DNA of 8,134 nt, taken from Moraxellaceae bacterium. GTDB lineage: Bacteria; Pseudomonadota; Gammaproteobacteria; Pseudomonadales; UBA3067. The first letter of the stretch is position 1. Every line of letters begins with the position of its first letter. Positions 1-6,260 of the stretch are shown piece by piece. A program made the position numbers and the translations under genes. The notes beneath the pieces were generated by a model. The model was not told the DNA's origin. It saw nothing but the letters and a program-made list of their open reading frames with translations, and made no database searches. The stretch lies in the NCBI GenBank assembly GCA_002401525.1, contig NVTH01000010.1:10451-18584 (forward strand), in the 5' to 3' direction.

Positions 1-987
1 CCCAAATTAATGCCCGACGATTCCACCTGGGTAGTCAAGGATGGGCTTACTTTTCTTCCCACGCTGAACGGCCGAGGGCACTACAATCCTTTTGAAAAAA
101 AATACATCCAAACCCTGTGCGAACAACTGGGAGTGGATGCCATCGGAATTTTACAAGTTGAGCTCGGTTACACCGGCACCGGAATCTTCGGCAAAATAAG
201 CGACTCCAATCAGATTACCCCCCAAGCCGAGGCGCGCTTTATGCTCGTCACTAAAAAGGGTGAAGTGGCCATGGACAGCAAACAATACCCCAGCTTGTTT
301 GTCGGCAAAAAGTTAATATTGCCCGTCAATCTCGGCTCCAAACTAGGCACCTTCCGTCTCGCCGCCCCAGAAGGAAGATACACCCAGAATTATCTCAGCA
401 TTGCACAAAAATCCACTGAATACGTATTGGGAAAAATCAGCCGAGAGCTAACCCGACTAGGGCCGCGCGCCTTCGACAATTTACCTTCGCAAACACCTTT
501 AGAAACCGCCTCAATCACCGCTCGCCATAATGAACAGCCAGCATTTCTCACACCCGCTACTGCGCCCACAAACACCACCCCCACCTATGTCCCCAAAGAC
601 GCAGAGGCAATGACCAAAGAAGCGATGACCACCGCTAAGATACTCGTGCCGACAACGCCTGTCCCAGCAACACCAGTCGGTGTGAATGAAATCAGCATGA
701 ATACCGAAGCCCCACAGGTGCAAGAACAAGCACATGAAACGCAACCGGAATTAGAACTCGACACGCCTGTCGAAGCAAAAGTTGAGAAAAGCTCAAGCCC
801 TATGCTGCACCTGGAAATGGCCACCTCAGCGCCGCCTATTATGAATTTAGAATTGCCCACCGAAGTAGATGACATTGAGATTGATATCGAACTCGACGAA
901 GAAGAACCCGTCGTAAAGAGACAACGAGTTGAAGGTTCGGATCCTTGGGGCCTAGGCCGTTATCGCAGGAATATATCGCAGGAGTGA
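1..987 (+). CDS. Unrecognised protein, 3' part, with disordered acidic tail
   Basis: I do not recognise this protein. The reading frame is open from the left edge; the first ATG is at position 10 with no visible ribosome binding site, so the gene probably begins outside the window (325 residues from that ATG). Residues 1-150 look folded: an alpha/beta stretch containing LGVDAIGILQVELGY (40-54) and ARFMLVTKKGEV (75-86). That pattern resembles bacterial lipoprotein or periplasmic proteins with a 'VDAxxxxxVxY' strand, but the likeness is too weak for a family call. From about 160 to 300 the chain is low complexity: Pro/Thr/Ala-rich (178-225), then Glu-rich with an acidic run (286-299, EVDDIEIDIELDEEE), and a basic end (KRQR, RYRR). 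No membrane helix is visible. It converges with the Fic gene on the opposite strand. Coding nature is supported by the long open frame and the coherent N-terminal half. Confidence 0.6.
   Translation, partial: PKLMPDDSTWVVKDGLTFLPTLNGRGHYNPFEKKYIQTLCEQLGVDAIGILQVELGYTGTGIFGKISDSNQITPQAEARFMLVTKKGEVAMDSKQYPSLFVGKKLILPVNLGSKLGTFRLAAPEGRYTQNYLSIAQKSTEYVLGKISRELTRLGPRAFDNLPSQTPLETASITARHNEQPAFLTPATAPTNTTPTYVPKDAEAMTKEAMTTAKILVPTTPVPATPVGVNEISMNTEAPQVQEQAHETQPELELDTPVEAKVEKSSSPMLHLEMATSAPPIMNLELPTEVDDIEIDIELDEEEPVVKRQRVEGSDPWGLGRYRRNISQE
961..986 (+). repeat. 13-bp imperfect tandem duplication at a gene's 3' end
   Basis: TATCGCAGGAATA (961-973) is followed directly by TATCGCAGGAGTG (974-986), with 11 of 13 positions identical. 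It lies in the last codons of the plus-strand protein gene and runs up to its stop codon. The unit is not a multiple of three, so a duplication here would have changed the C-terminal residues and stop position. Confidence 0.7.
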
Positions 988-992
988 AAGCC

Positions 993-1024
993 GGCGGCGC
1001 AGAGTGCCATCTTAGATTGCCGCC
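993..1024. terminator. Weak candidate stem between convergent genes
   Basis: GGCGGC (993-998) can pair with GCCGCC (1019-1024) around a 20-nt loop, in the short gap between two convergent genes. There is no clear T tract on either side, so an intrinsic terminator is only tentative. The loop and right flank also hold CTTAGATT twice (1011-1018 and 1024-1031). Confidence 0.25.
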
Positions 1025-1040
1025 TTAGATTCTCTTCACG

Positions 1041-2558
1041 TTACCCACTGGGTAAAAGCATTTTATAGTTTCTGATGTGCTTGTTAAATTCCGCTACACC
1101 TTCATCAGGGAGTGCGTGCGCTTTATTCGCCACAAGACACTCTCGCGCCTCACCGTAATCCAACCAATTAATGCCAGCCGTATAATTTTGCAATTGAAAA
1201 AAGACTTTCACCAGGGTTCGAAATACACCCTGCCGAGTCGCCAACCTTAAACCATTGAGGTAACTGTCTCGATGCACAGTAGGAAGAATTATTTTACACT
1301 GTTGTTCTTCATGCAATTCGGCATTAAGCATTATGCGAGACAGACGCCCGTTTCCATCATCAAAAGGGTGGCATTCAGAAATTAAAAACTGAATATAAAT
1401 AGCCCTCGCCATCCCTTTCGGCAACCCTCGATAAAAATCAAAGCCACGGGTAAGTGTCCCTACTAAATTAGTGGGCTCAACGAAAACTGACGCTCCGGCC
1501 TTATTCACTTTTTGCTTGAATTTCCCAGGGTTTTTCCCGGCGCGCTGGGCCATCATAAATTGATGGCGTCGCTGTATAATTTCCAGTAACTCCTCCGCTG
1601 AATCCGGCGTTTCTGACATCTCTTGATAATCACTCACAATATCGTAAACAGCCAACACATCATGGCTATCTTCATGCCTATCTCCGAAAATAGTCCGCGA
1701 AAAAACGATGCTCTCTGCTTCGTCAATCTCGAACTCAGTACCTTCGATATAATTGGAAAAGTAACTTTCAAAAAATGACAAGTTCCTCCAAGAAGAAGCG
1801 TTATATTCAAAGGGGACCGGTTTAAAAAAGCAACTTTTCAGATATTGCGCTAATGATTCGAACAGTTTAATTCGCTCTAAATCGAAAGGCTCGCCCTTGG
1901 CAACCGCTAAAGCCAGCGGTGTAGTCAAAACGCCCTCTGCCGAATGAGTCGCCAGCACAGCGCTAATCATTTCGTTTAAGCGTTCAAATTCTTTAGACAT
2001 CCCTAACTTATCTTTTTCAGAGAGGGCTTGATCGCGAACAGAATTCAATGAGGCTTCACCATATCGCTCCAGCTCTTTACAGAGCTGCTGCTCCACCCAC
2101 TTAGCACCAAGCGCCTTCGGCACCTTGGCACTCGATCGGGTTTCAGCCAGATTTTCCATCAGGCGCCGAGGCAACCCGCTTCTGCTCAAAGCCGGCACAA
2201 ATTGATCGACGAGGGTGTCCGTATCTCCAGGGAATACATTAATGGTTAACGAAGGTCCCACCTTGATTTGTGTCCGCTTCTTGACTCCAGCCATTACAAA
2301 CACATGGCCATTAAACGGCTTCAATTCATGAGCTGTCCGATAAACCACAAGCGGATTGCTGTATAAATAAGCCACCACTTCATACCAACGAGAAGCCAAT
2401 AAATCTGCAACCTGCTCCTCAGCCACATCGGTATAGACCCCTTGTCGAACTCTAAACAATTGTCTTTGCTTAGCCAAAGCAGCTAATCGCTTCGCTCCTT
2501 GTTCGCTTTTTGAAAAAAATAGCTCCGCCATGGCAGGATTTACCCAATGATTTATCAA
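1041..2558 (-). CDS. Fic-domain AMP transferase with AbiEi-like N-terminal region
   Basis: Probable adenylyltransferase that moves AMP from ATP to a hydroxyl side chain of a target protein; the target is unknown. Numbered from the TTG at 2558 (505 residues), the Fic signature HPFDDGNGRLSR is at 397-408 with every canonical position kept, including catalytic His397. SNYIEG at 268-273 fits the (S/T)xxxE(G/N) inhibitory motif on the N-terminal side, as in class II Fic proteins, whose Glu blocks productive ATP binding. Residues about 13-130 (LFRVRQGVYTD, then VVYRTAHELKPF) resemble the winged-helix and following domain of AbiEi-type antitoxins and related transcriptional regulators; this is from pattern memory. 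The 2558 start codon is TTG with only a weak GAAG upstream. The ATG at 2531 (496 residues, beginning MAELFFSKSEQ) is the likelier start because the recognisable domain begins there, although it too lacks a strong ribosome binding site. No separate toxin or antitoxin gene adjoins it, so regulation is probably in cis. Confidence 0.9.
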   Translation of the reverse strand: MINHWVNPAMAELFFSKSEQGAKRLAALAKQRQLFRVRQGVYTDVAEEQVADLLASRWYEVVAYLYSNPLVVYRTAHELKPFNGHVFVMAGVKKRTQIKVGPSLTINVFPGDTDTLVDQFVPALSRSGLPRRLMENLAETRSSAKVPKALGAKWVEQQLCKELERYGEASLNSVRDQALSEKDKLGMSKEFERLNEMISAVLATHSAEGVLTTPLALAVAKGEPFDLERIKLFESLAQYLKSCFFKPVPFEYNASSWRNLSFFESYFSNYIEGTEFEIDEAESIVFSRTIFGDRHEDSHDVLAVYDIVSDYQEMSETPDSAEELLEIIQRRHQFMMAQRAGKNPGKFKQKVNKAGASVFVEPTNLVGTLTRGFDFYRGLPKGMARAIYIQFLISECHPFDDGNGRLSRIMLNAELHEEQQCKIILPTVHRDSYLNGLRLATRQGVFRTLVKVFFQLQNYTAGINWLDYGEARECLVANKAHALPDEGVAEFNKHIRNYKMLLPSG

Positions 2559-2601
2559 GGAATAACTTCAAATAAAGATGAATATAGCGAGGCTAAACTT
2601 G

Positions 2602-2607
2602 ATTATA
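2602..2607 (-). promoter_or_regulatory. Candidate -10 box of the AbiEi-like fic gene
   Basis: The minus strand reads TATAAT here, a perfect sigma-70 -10 hexamer. Transcription would start near 2595, leaving about 37 nt to the TTG or 64 nt to the ATG. The -35 at 17-bp spacing is poor (TAATTT). The proximal 19-bp repeat fills the space between the two hexamers, which fits a repressed or activator-dependent promoter. Confidence 0.55.
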
Positions 2608-2657
2608 GTGAATAACAAGGGATTAAATTAAATATATTGTGAATAATAAGGGATTAA
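2608..2657. repeat. Pair of 19-bp direct repeats, candidate operator
   Basis: GTGAATAACAAGGGATTAA (2608-2626) and GTGAATAATAAGGGATTAA (2639-2657) differ at one base and start 31 bp apart, close to three helical turns. The first abuts the TATAAT box of the fic gene and the second sits just upstream of the -35 position. The placement suggests an operator, perhaps for that gene's own N-terminal winged helix. AbiEi antitoxins are known to repress their own promoters by binding repeated sites, though those are inverted repeats. The binding partner is inferred. Confidence 0.6.
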
Positions 2658-2679
2658 CTTCTCCAGCTGATTGATACGC

Positions 2680-2730
2680 CTAATCTCCCAGCCCCATCCA
2701 GAAGCTGTCGCTGTAACGTGATTTTTTCAT
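2680..2730 (-). pseudogene. Relic of IS3-family transposase OrfA, first codons only
   Basis: A 16-codon frame starts with ATG at 2730 behind a well-spaced GGAGA and reads MKKSRYSDS before diverging into FWMGLGD and a TAG stop. MKKSR(F/Y)(S/T)xx is the typical start of OrfA in many IS3-family elements, where it continues into a helix-turn-helix. Here everything after about nine codons is lost, so this is a scar and not a working transposase. The 75 bp or so upstream, to about 2810, would be the element's left end (minus strand TGTGTTAGGGTAATCCCCC, 2806-2788). I found no matching inverted repeat on the other side. Confidence 0.5.
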
Positions 2731-2824
2731 GTAGATCTCCTGCGCTTAATATACGAGAAAATTCTACTTTTGGGGCCTATTAATTAAAGGGGGATTACCC
2801 TAACACACCCCACATTAAAGACAA

Positions 2825-2877
2825 TTCGGTGACGTAGTCACTGTAGGTAATGCTGTCATCCCGAAATACGTCACGAA
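2825..2877. repeat. Nested palindrome downstream of the Shewanella-type fic gene
   Basis: GTGACGTA (2829-2836) is perfectly repeated in inverted form as TACGTCAC (2867-2874). Allowing one bulged G, the stem extends to TTC/GAA at the outer ends (2825-2827, 2875-2877). The left arm also pairs locally as GTGAC-GTA-GTCAC (2829-2841), so two mutually exclusive hairpins are possible. There is no T tract, so it is not an obvious intrinsic terminator. It may be the end of a small mobile repeat. Confidence 0.5.
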
Positions 2878-2903
2878 GGATTCAGAGTTTTTATACTATG
2901 TCG

Positions 2904-4028
2904 TTATGAGCCATAGTGAGTGATGTCATTGTTATCAAGCGTCATTAATTGAATCAGCTTGGGATGCACAAAGAGCTTCTCTTTCCCAGCCTGAAATTCG
3001 TTTAATACTCCAATCTCGGCCAATTTTTTGAGGTAAACGGAGGCGGTTTGGCGCTTTGCAATCCCCTTTTCCACCAAGTTCGTGATTCGGCAATAGGGCT
3101 GCTCAAAAATCACTTGCACCAACTCATGACTATAAATCTTGGGCAATGCCTGTTGGATGTATTCACCGCTGTGCTCAATCAATTCCCGAACAGCGGCTAT
3201 TTTTTGGGTGGTCCATTGGGCGGTGCACTCTACCGCCTTGAGCATGTATAGAATCCACTCTTGCCACGCACCATGACTGGTGACTTGAGTCAGCAAGCGA
3301 TAATAGTCTGATCGGTTGTGTAGGATATAACGACTGAGATAAAGGATCGGCAAGGTTAGCAATTCCTGCTCAATAAGGTAAAGCATATTAAGAATGCGGC
3401 CAGTTCGACCATTACCGTCGATAAAGGGGTGTATGGCTTCAAATTGATAATGACTAACCACCATTTTTATTAAGGGATCGGTTTTAGTCATAGGATCGTG
3501 GTCTTCCTCATGGAGATACTGCTCCCAGTTTGCGAGCAGGTCGCGCAGGCGTGTTTCTCCTTCCGGCGGGGTATAGATAGTTTGCCCCGTACGTTGGTTG
3601 CTCAGAGTGATTCCCGGTACTTTTCGGATCTCCATCTCGGTGGCTTTGAGGGTGCTACACACTTGTACGGCAGTATTGGTACACAATGGCCTTTTCGCCA
3701 GCCGGACAAAGCCTTGGTTTAAAGCCCTTCTATACTGCAAGGCCTCTTTGGTGGCAGGGTCTGCCGCACTTTCTTCCTGGGCATATTGAAACAATTTATC
3801 GGAAGTGGTGAAAATATTTTCGATTTCGCTACTGTCTTTCGCTTCGAGCAAAGGCAGTAAGTTAATCAATAAAGCCTGATTTGGCAGCAACTTTCCCGCT
3901 TGCTTGAGTTCCGCCAGGGCTGCTCGCGCTGGGGTACAGGCTTTTAATACCACAATGGATTCAGTGACATGCCTTGGTGGGGGCAACAAAGGGAGTTCAT
4001 TGAAAGGCTGGCCTGGCTGCCACGTCAT
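2904..4028 (-). CDS. fic: Fic-family protein adenylyltransferase, Shewanella Fic type
   Basis: Class II Fic enzyme of 374 residues, expected to transfer AMP from ATP to Ser/Thr/Tyr of target proteins in the cytoplasm. The N-terminal Fic_N-type region carries the inhibitory motif SSEIEN (66-71, with S66, E70 and N71 at the key positions). The catalytic signature HPFIDGNGRTGR is at 200-211, preceded by the usual helix VVSHYQFEAI. The flap region (about 136-156, VPGITLSNQRTGQTIYTPPEG) is intact. Residues about 300-345 form a winged helix-turn-helix ending in the dimer-type LKKLAEIGVL. Length and layout match the Shewanella oneidensis Fic protein family. Start is ATG at 4028; a GCGGA lies slightly far upstream. 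It is a single gene, separated from petC by a strong terminator and from the next fic gene by 345 bp of scar DNA. The phased half-sites upstream suggest autoregulation through its own C-terminal domain (inference). Confidence 0.95.
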   Translation of the reverse strand: MTWQPGQPFNELPLLPPPRHVTESIVVLKACTPARAALAELKQAGKLLPNQALLINLLPLLEAKDSSEIENIFTTSDKLFQYAQEESAADPATKEALQYRRALNQGFVRLAKRPLCTNTAVQVCSTLKATEMEIRKVPGITLSNQRTGQTIYTPPEGETRLRDLLANWEQYLHEEDHDPMTKTDPLIKMVVSHYQFEAIHPFIDGNGRTGRILNMLYLIEQELLTLPILYLSRYILHNRSDYYRLLTQVTSHGAWQEWILYMLKAVECTAQWTTQKIAAVRELIEHSGEYIQQALPKIYSHELVQVIFEQPYCRITNLVEKGIAKRQTASVYLKKLAEIGVLNEFQAGKEKLFVHPKLIQLMTLDNNDITHYGS

Positions 4029-4048
4029 GTTTATGATATCCGCTTATT

Positions 4049-4123
4049 TCGACATGATGAGAGCATAGGTCGATTGCATCGACACGTAAACACAATATGT
4101 CGATATTTTCTAATTTTATCGAC
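4049..4123. promoter_or_regulatory. Five phased GTCGA/TCGAC half-sites, candidate operator
   Basis: TCGAC or its complement GTCGA starts at 4049, 4069, 4079, 4099 and 4119, alternating in orientation with steps of 20, 10, 20 and 20 bp, so all sites face the same side of the helix. The inner pair forms a perfect palindrome, GTCGATTGCATCGAC (4069-4083). The outer pair forms GTCGATA (4099-4105) and TATCGAC (4117-4123). The array ends 20 bp before the fic start codon. A dimeric regulator binding cooperatively is the natural reading; the Fic protein's own winged helix is the obvious candidate, unproven. Confidence 0.7.
4062..4090 (-). promoter_or_regulatory. Candidate promoter of the Shewanella-type fic gene
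   Basis: On the minus strand TTTACG (4090-4085) and TATGCT (4067-4062) each match four of six sigma-70 consensus bases and are exactly 17 bp apart. The palindrome at 4069-4083 fills the spacer, and another half-site (4049-4053) would lie just past the start of transcription. The hexamers are weak, so confidence rests mainly on spacing and on the operator-like context. Confidence 0.4.
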
Positions 4124-4190
4124 GTATAAAGCCTACTAAGTCTAAAAAATCGCCTTTTGCGTACATGTGATAACAGTGCTTGCTCTTTCT

Positions 4191-4230
4191 GTGGCGATCC
4201 TTTTCAACGGCGACCAAAAACTGACCCACC
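4191..4230. mobile_element. Possible IS21-like element end, relic
   Basis: The minus strand reads GGTGGGTCAGTTTTTGGTCG (4230-4211), running on through GCC and GATCGCCACAG to 4191. GGTGGGTCA followed by T-rich DNA resembles the multiple terminal repeats of IS21-family elements; this is from memory and no transposase fragment accompanies it. Apart from this, I see no gene between the operator array and the petC terminator. Confidence 0.28.
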
Positions 4231-4285
4231 GAACTCAAACTAAATTCTCTGCTAGTACAGCTTTAAGACTAATATTCCACACACA

Positions 4286-4324
4286 AAAAAAGCCCCGGAG
4301 AGCAAAACTCGCCGGGGCTTTTTT
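4286..4324 (-). terminator. Strong intrinsic terminator after petC
   Basis: A near-perfect hairpin pairs 4286-4302 with 4308-4324: a GC core GCCCCGG/CCGGGGC, one A-G mismatch, then GAG/CTC around a CAAAA loop. A-rich and T-rich arms flank it, so it could work in both directions. It lies 24 bp past the petC stop and should end the petABC transcript, insulating the fic gene downstream. Confidence 0.92.
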
Positions 4325-4347
4325 AACACTACTCGCTAGCTTTTAAA

Positions 4348-4998
4348 CTAGTGAATATCTTTCCAGTAAACGTTTTTCAACATCCACACCGGAATCAATA
4401 CAAGAAAAAGAAAAGCCAGCACGTACTTGCCCATGCGCTCACGGTAAGGTCGAATTGGCTCGGCCATGTAAACCATGTAGTTGGTTAAATCCACAAGGGC
4501 ATTATCGTAATCTTCTGCACTCAAAGTTTCTTTCAACGAACTCATCACGAAAGGCATGTTCACACCTGGCAATACATGGTTGTTATAACCCATGGGACGA
4601 GACTCATCTTTATAGAAGCCGTCAAGATAGCTATAGATCCAGTTCGGCCCACGATAGCGAGCGTGAAGCGTCAGATCAGGAGGCTCTACACCAAAGAATT
4701 CAGTGGCCACTTCCTTACTGACGAAGGACTTCATAGTGTCCAAAAGCTTGTCAGTGTTGAACATCAAGTTATCTTTTACTTCCTGTTCAGTCAGCCCAAG
4801 ATCTTCCCCGATACGTTCATAACGCATGTATTTTCCAGAATGGCAACCTAAGCAGTTTTGAACATAAAGCTTGGCGCCACGGTATAACGAGTCGTTGTCC
4901 TGAATATCAAAATCCACTGATTTCAGTTCAACTCCCCCCGAGGCAAAGCCTAGGGGAGCGATCACACACAATATTAATGTACTGATTAACTTTCTCAA
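4348..4998 (-). CDS. petC: Cytochrome c1 subunit of the bc1 complex
   Basis: Haem c subunit of ubiquinol-cytochrome c reductase; it takes electrons from the Rieske centre and passes them to soluble cytochrome c on the periplasmic side. The 216-residue product has a signal peptide (1-19/20, with a hydrophobic core ISTLILCVIAPLG), the haem-binding motif CLGCH (49-53), and M148 in GVNMPF as the likely sixth iron ligand. One C-terminal anchor helix (about 190-208) ends in the short cytoplasmic tail KNVYWKDIH. It is on the short side for the family but has all key elements. The start codon is TTG, overlapping the petB stop in TTGA. It is supported by GGGAG seven bases upstream and by the signal peptide beginning there; no ATG lies nearby in frame. 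Last gene of petABC, followed by a strong terminator. Confidence 0.97.
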   Translation of the reverse strand: MRKLISTLILCVIAPLGFASGGVELKSVDFDIQDNDSLYRGAKLYVQNCLGCHSGKYMRYERIGEDLGLTEQEVKDNLMFNTDKLLDTMKSFVSKEVATEFFGVEPPDLTLHARYRGPNWIYSYLDGFYKDESRPMGYNNHVLPGVNMPFVMSSLKETLSAEDYDNALVDLTNYMVYMAEPIRPYRERMGKYVLAFLFLVLIPVWMLKNVYWKDIH

Positions 4999-6260
4999 TG
5001 CCCTGCTCCCATCGTAACGCGCTCTGGTACGGTTTTAGTTTTTTCGAAGCTGGTGTAAAAAGGCATCGCAAAGAAATAACTAAAATAAACCATGGTTAAT
5101 AATGGAGTGACCCAATAGGGTGCCCAGTCCGCAGGCTTAACACCCAACACACCTAACGCCACCGTGCTGAAAGCAAATAAACCTAACATAGTCTTACTCG
5201 CCATTCCTTTGTAACGCATGGATTTAACCGGACTACGATCCAACCAAGGTAGGAACATTAATATCATCATCGAGCCACCCATCACCACTAAGCCCCAGAA
5301 TTTTGCACTCACACCAAAGAAGTCGATGGTGACTCCTCGCAACATGGCGTAAAACGGCGTGTAGTACCAAGCCGGTGTAATGTGCTCAGGCGTGTTCAAG
5401 ATATCCGCTTCGATAAAGTTAGGGGTTTCTAGGAAATACCCGCCGCCATCAGGGAAGAAGAATATCGCAGCAAAAAACAGCATCATAAAGATCACGATAG
5501 GCACTAAATCATGCACCGTGTAGTAAGGGTGGAATGGGATGCCATCAAGGGGAATACCCTCAGCGTCTTTTTTGGCTTTAATGTCCACACCGTCCGGGTT
5601 ATTCGAGCCCACTTGATGCAACGCAATCAGATGGACGAACACCACGATGATTATAATCAATGGCACCAGCATGACGTGAAATGCGAAGAATTTATGCAGA
5701 ATGGAATCCGAGATCATAAAATCTCCCTGCACCCATATCTGAATGCTTTCACCCACATAAGGCACGGCGCCCACTAAAGAGATAATCACTTTAGCCGCCC
5801 AGAAAGACATGTTGCCCCAGGGCAGTACATAGCCGAAGAAACCTTCCGCCATTAAGGCAAGGTAAATCACCATACCCATGATCCACACCAACTCACGAGG
5901 CCGCTGATACGAACCGTAAAGCAAGGCCCGGAAGATGTGCAAATAGATCACTAAGAAAAAGAACGTAGCGCCTACTTCATGCATGTAGCGAATAAACCAA
6001 CCGCCTTCCACGTCACGCATAATGTATTCGATAGAATCAAACGCCGACTCAATACTGGGCGTGTAAAACATCATTAACCAAATACCACTCATGATTTGGA
6101 TCACGAGCGCCACCATGGCGAGTACGCCAAAGTAATACCAGAAGTTAAAGTTCTTCGGCGCGTAGTACTCACTCATGTGAGTTTTGAATGCTTTTACCAC
6201 CGGTAAACGTTCGTCAACCCAGCCCAAAGCGTCTGCACTTAAATCTACTATTTTAGACAT
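4995..6260 (-). CDS. petB: Cytochrome b subunit of the bc1 complex
   Basis: Membrane core of ubiquinol-cytochrome c reductase; it holds haems bL and bH and the Qo and Qi quinone sites of the proton-moving Q cycle. The 421-residue protein has about eight membrane helices. The haem ligands are H94 and H108 (MHEVGATFFFLVIYLH) and H195 and H210 (FHVMLV to VFVH), spaced 14 and 15 residues. GYVLPWGNMSFW (143-154) is the Qo-side cd region, and GSNNPDG (218-224) the conserved loop. The Qo ef-loop motif, usually PEWY, reads PAWY (296-299). The long C-terminal part to residue 421 keeps helices F-H, as in single-piece proteobacterial cytochromes b. The ATG shares one base with the petA stop (TAATG), with AGGAGA seven bases upstream (6273-6268). 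Confidence 0.98.
   Translation of the reverse strand: MSKIVDLSADALGWVDERLPVVKAFKTHMSEYYAPKNFNFWYYFGVLAMVALVIQIMSGIWLMMFYTPSIESAFDSIEYIMRDVEGGWFIRYMHEVGATFFFLVIYLHIFRALLYGSYQRPRELVWIMGMVIYLALMAEGFFGYVLPWGNMSFWAAKVIISLVGAVPYVGESIQIWVQGDFMISDSILHKFFAFHVMLVPLIIIIVVFVHLIALHQVGSNNPDGVDIKAKKDAEGIPLDGIPFHPYYTVHDLVPIVIFMMLFFAAIFFFPDGGGYFLETPNFIEADILNTPEHITPAWYYTPFYAMLRGVTIDFFGVSAKFWGLVVMGGSMMILMFLPWLDRSPVKSMRYKGMASKTMLGLFAFSTVALGVLGVKPADWAPYWVTPLLTMVYFSYFFAMPFYTSFEKTKTVPERVTMGAGH
5006..5010 (-). promoter_or_regulatory. Ribosome binding site that fixes the petC TTG start
   Basis: The minus strand reads GGGAG, seven bases before the TTG at 4998, inside the last codons of petB. This spacing is ideal and supports the non-ATG start. 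Translational coupling to petB is likely through the four-base overlap. Confidence 0.75.

Noticed and set aside
390..875. Three minus-strand open frames opposite the first gene
   Set aside because: They are shadows of the plus-strand gene: Cys/Ser/Gly-rich translations, mutually overlapping, with no ribosome binding sites or family likeness.
2784..2806. Likeness between the IS3-scar end (GGGGGATTACCC) and the fic promoter repeats or the hairpin at 7282-7293
   Set aside because: The match is short and G/T-rich, and the fic repeats run in the same orientation as the scar end, so they do not form the inverted pair expected of element termini.
3048..3789. Plus-strand open frames inside the Shewanella-type fic gene
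   Set aside because: They are antisense to a strongly recognised Fic coding sequence and show no domain pattern of their own.
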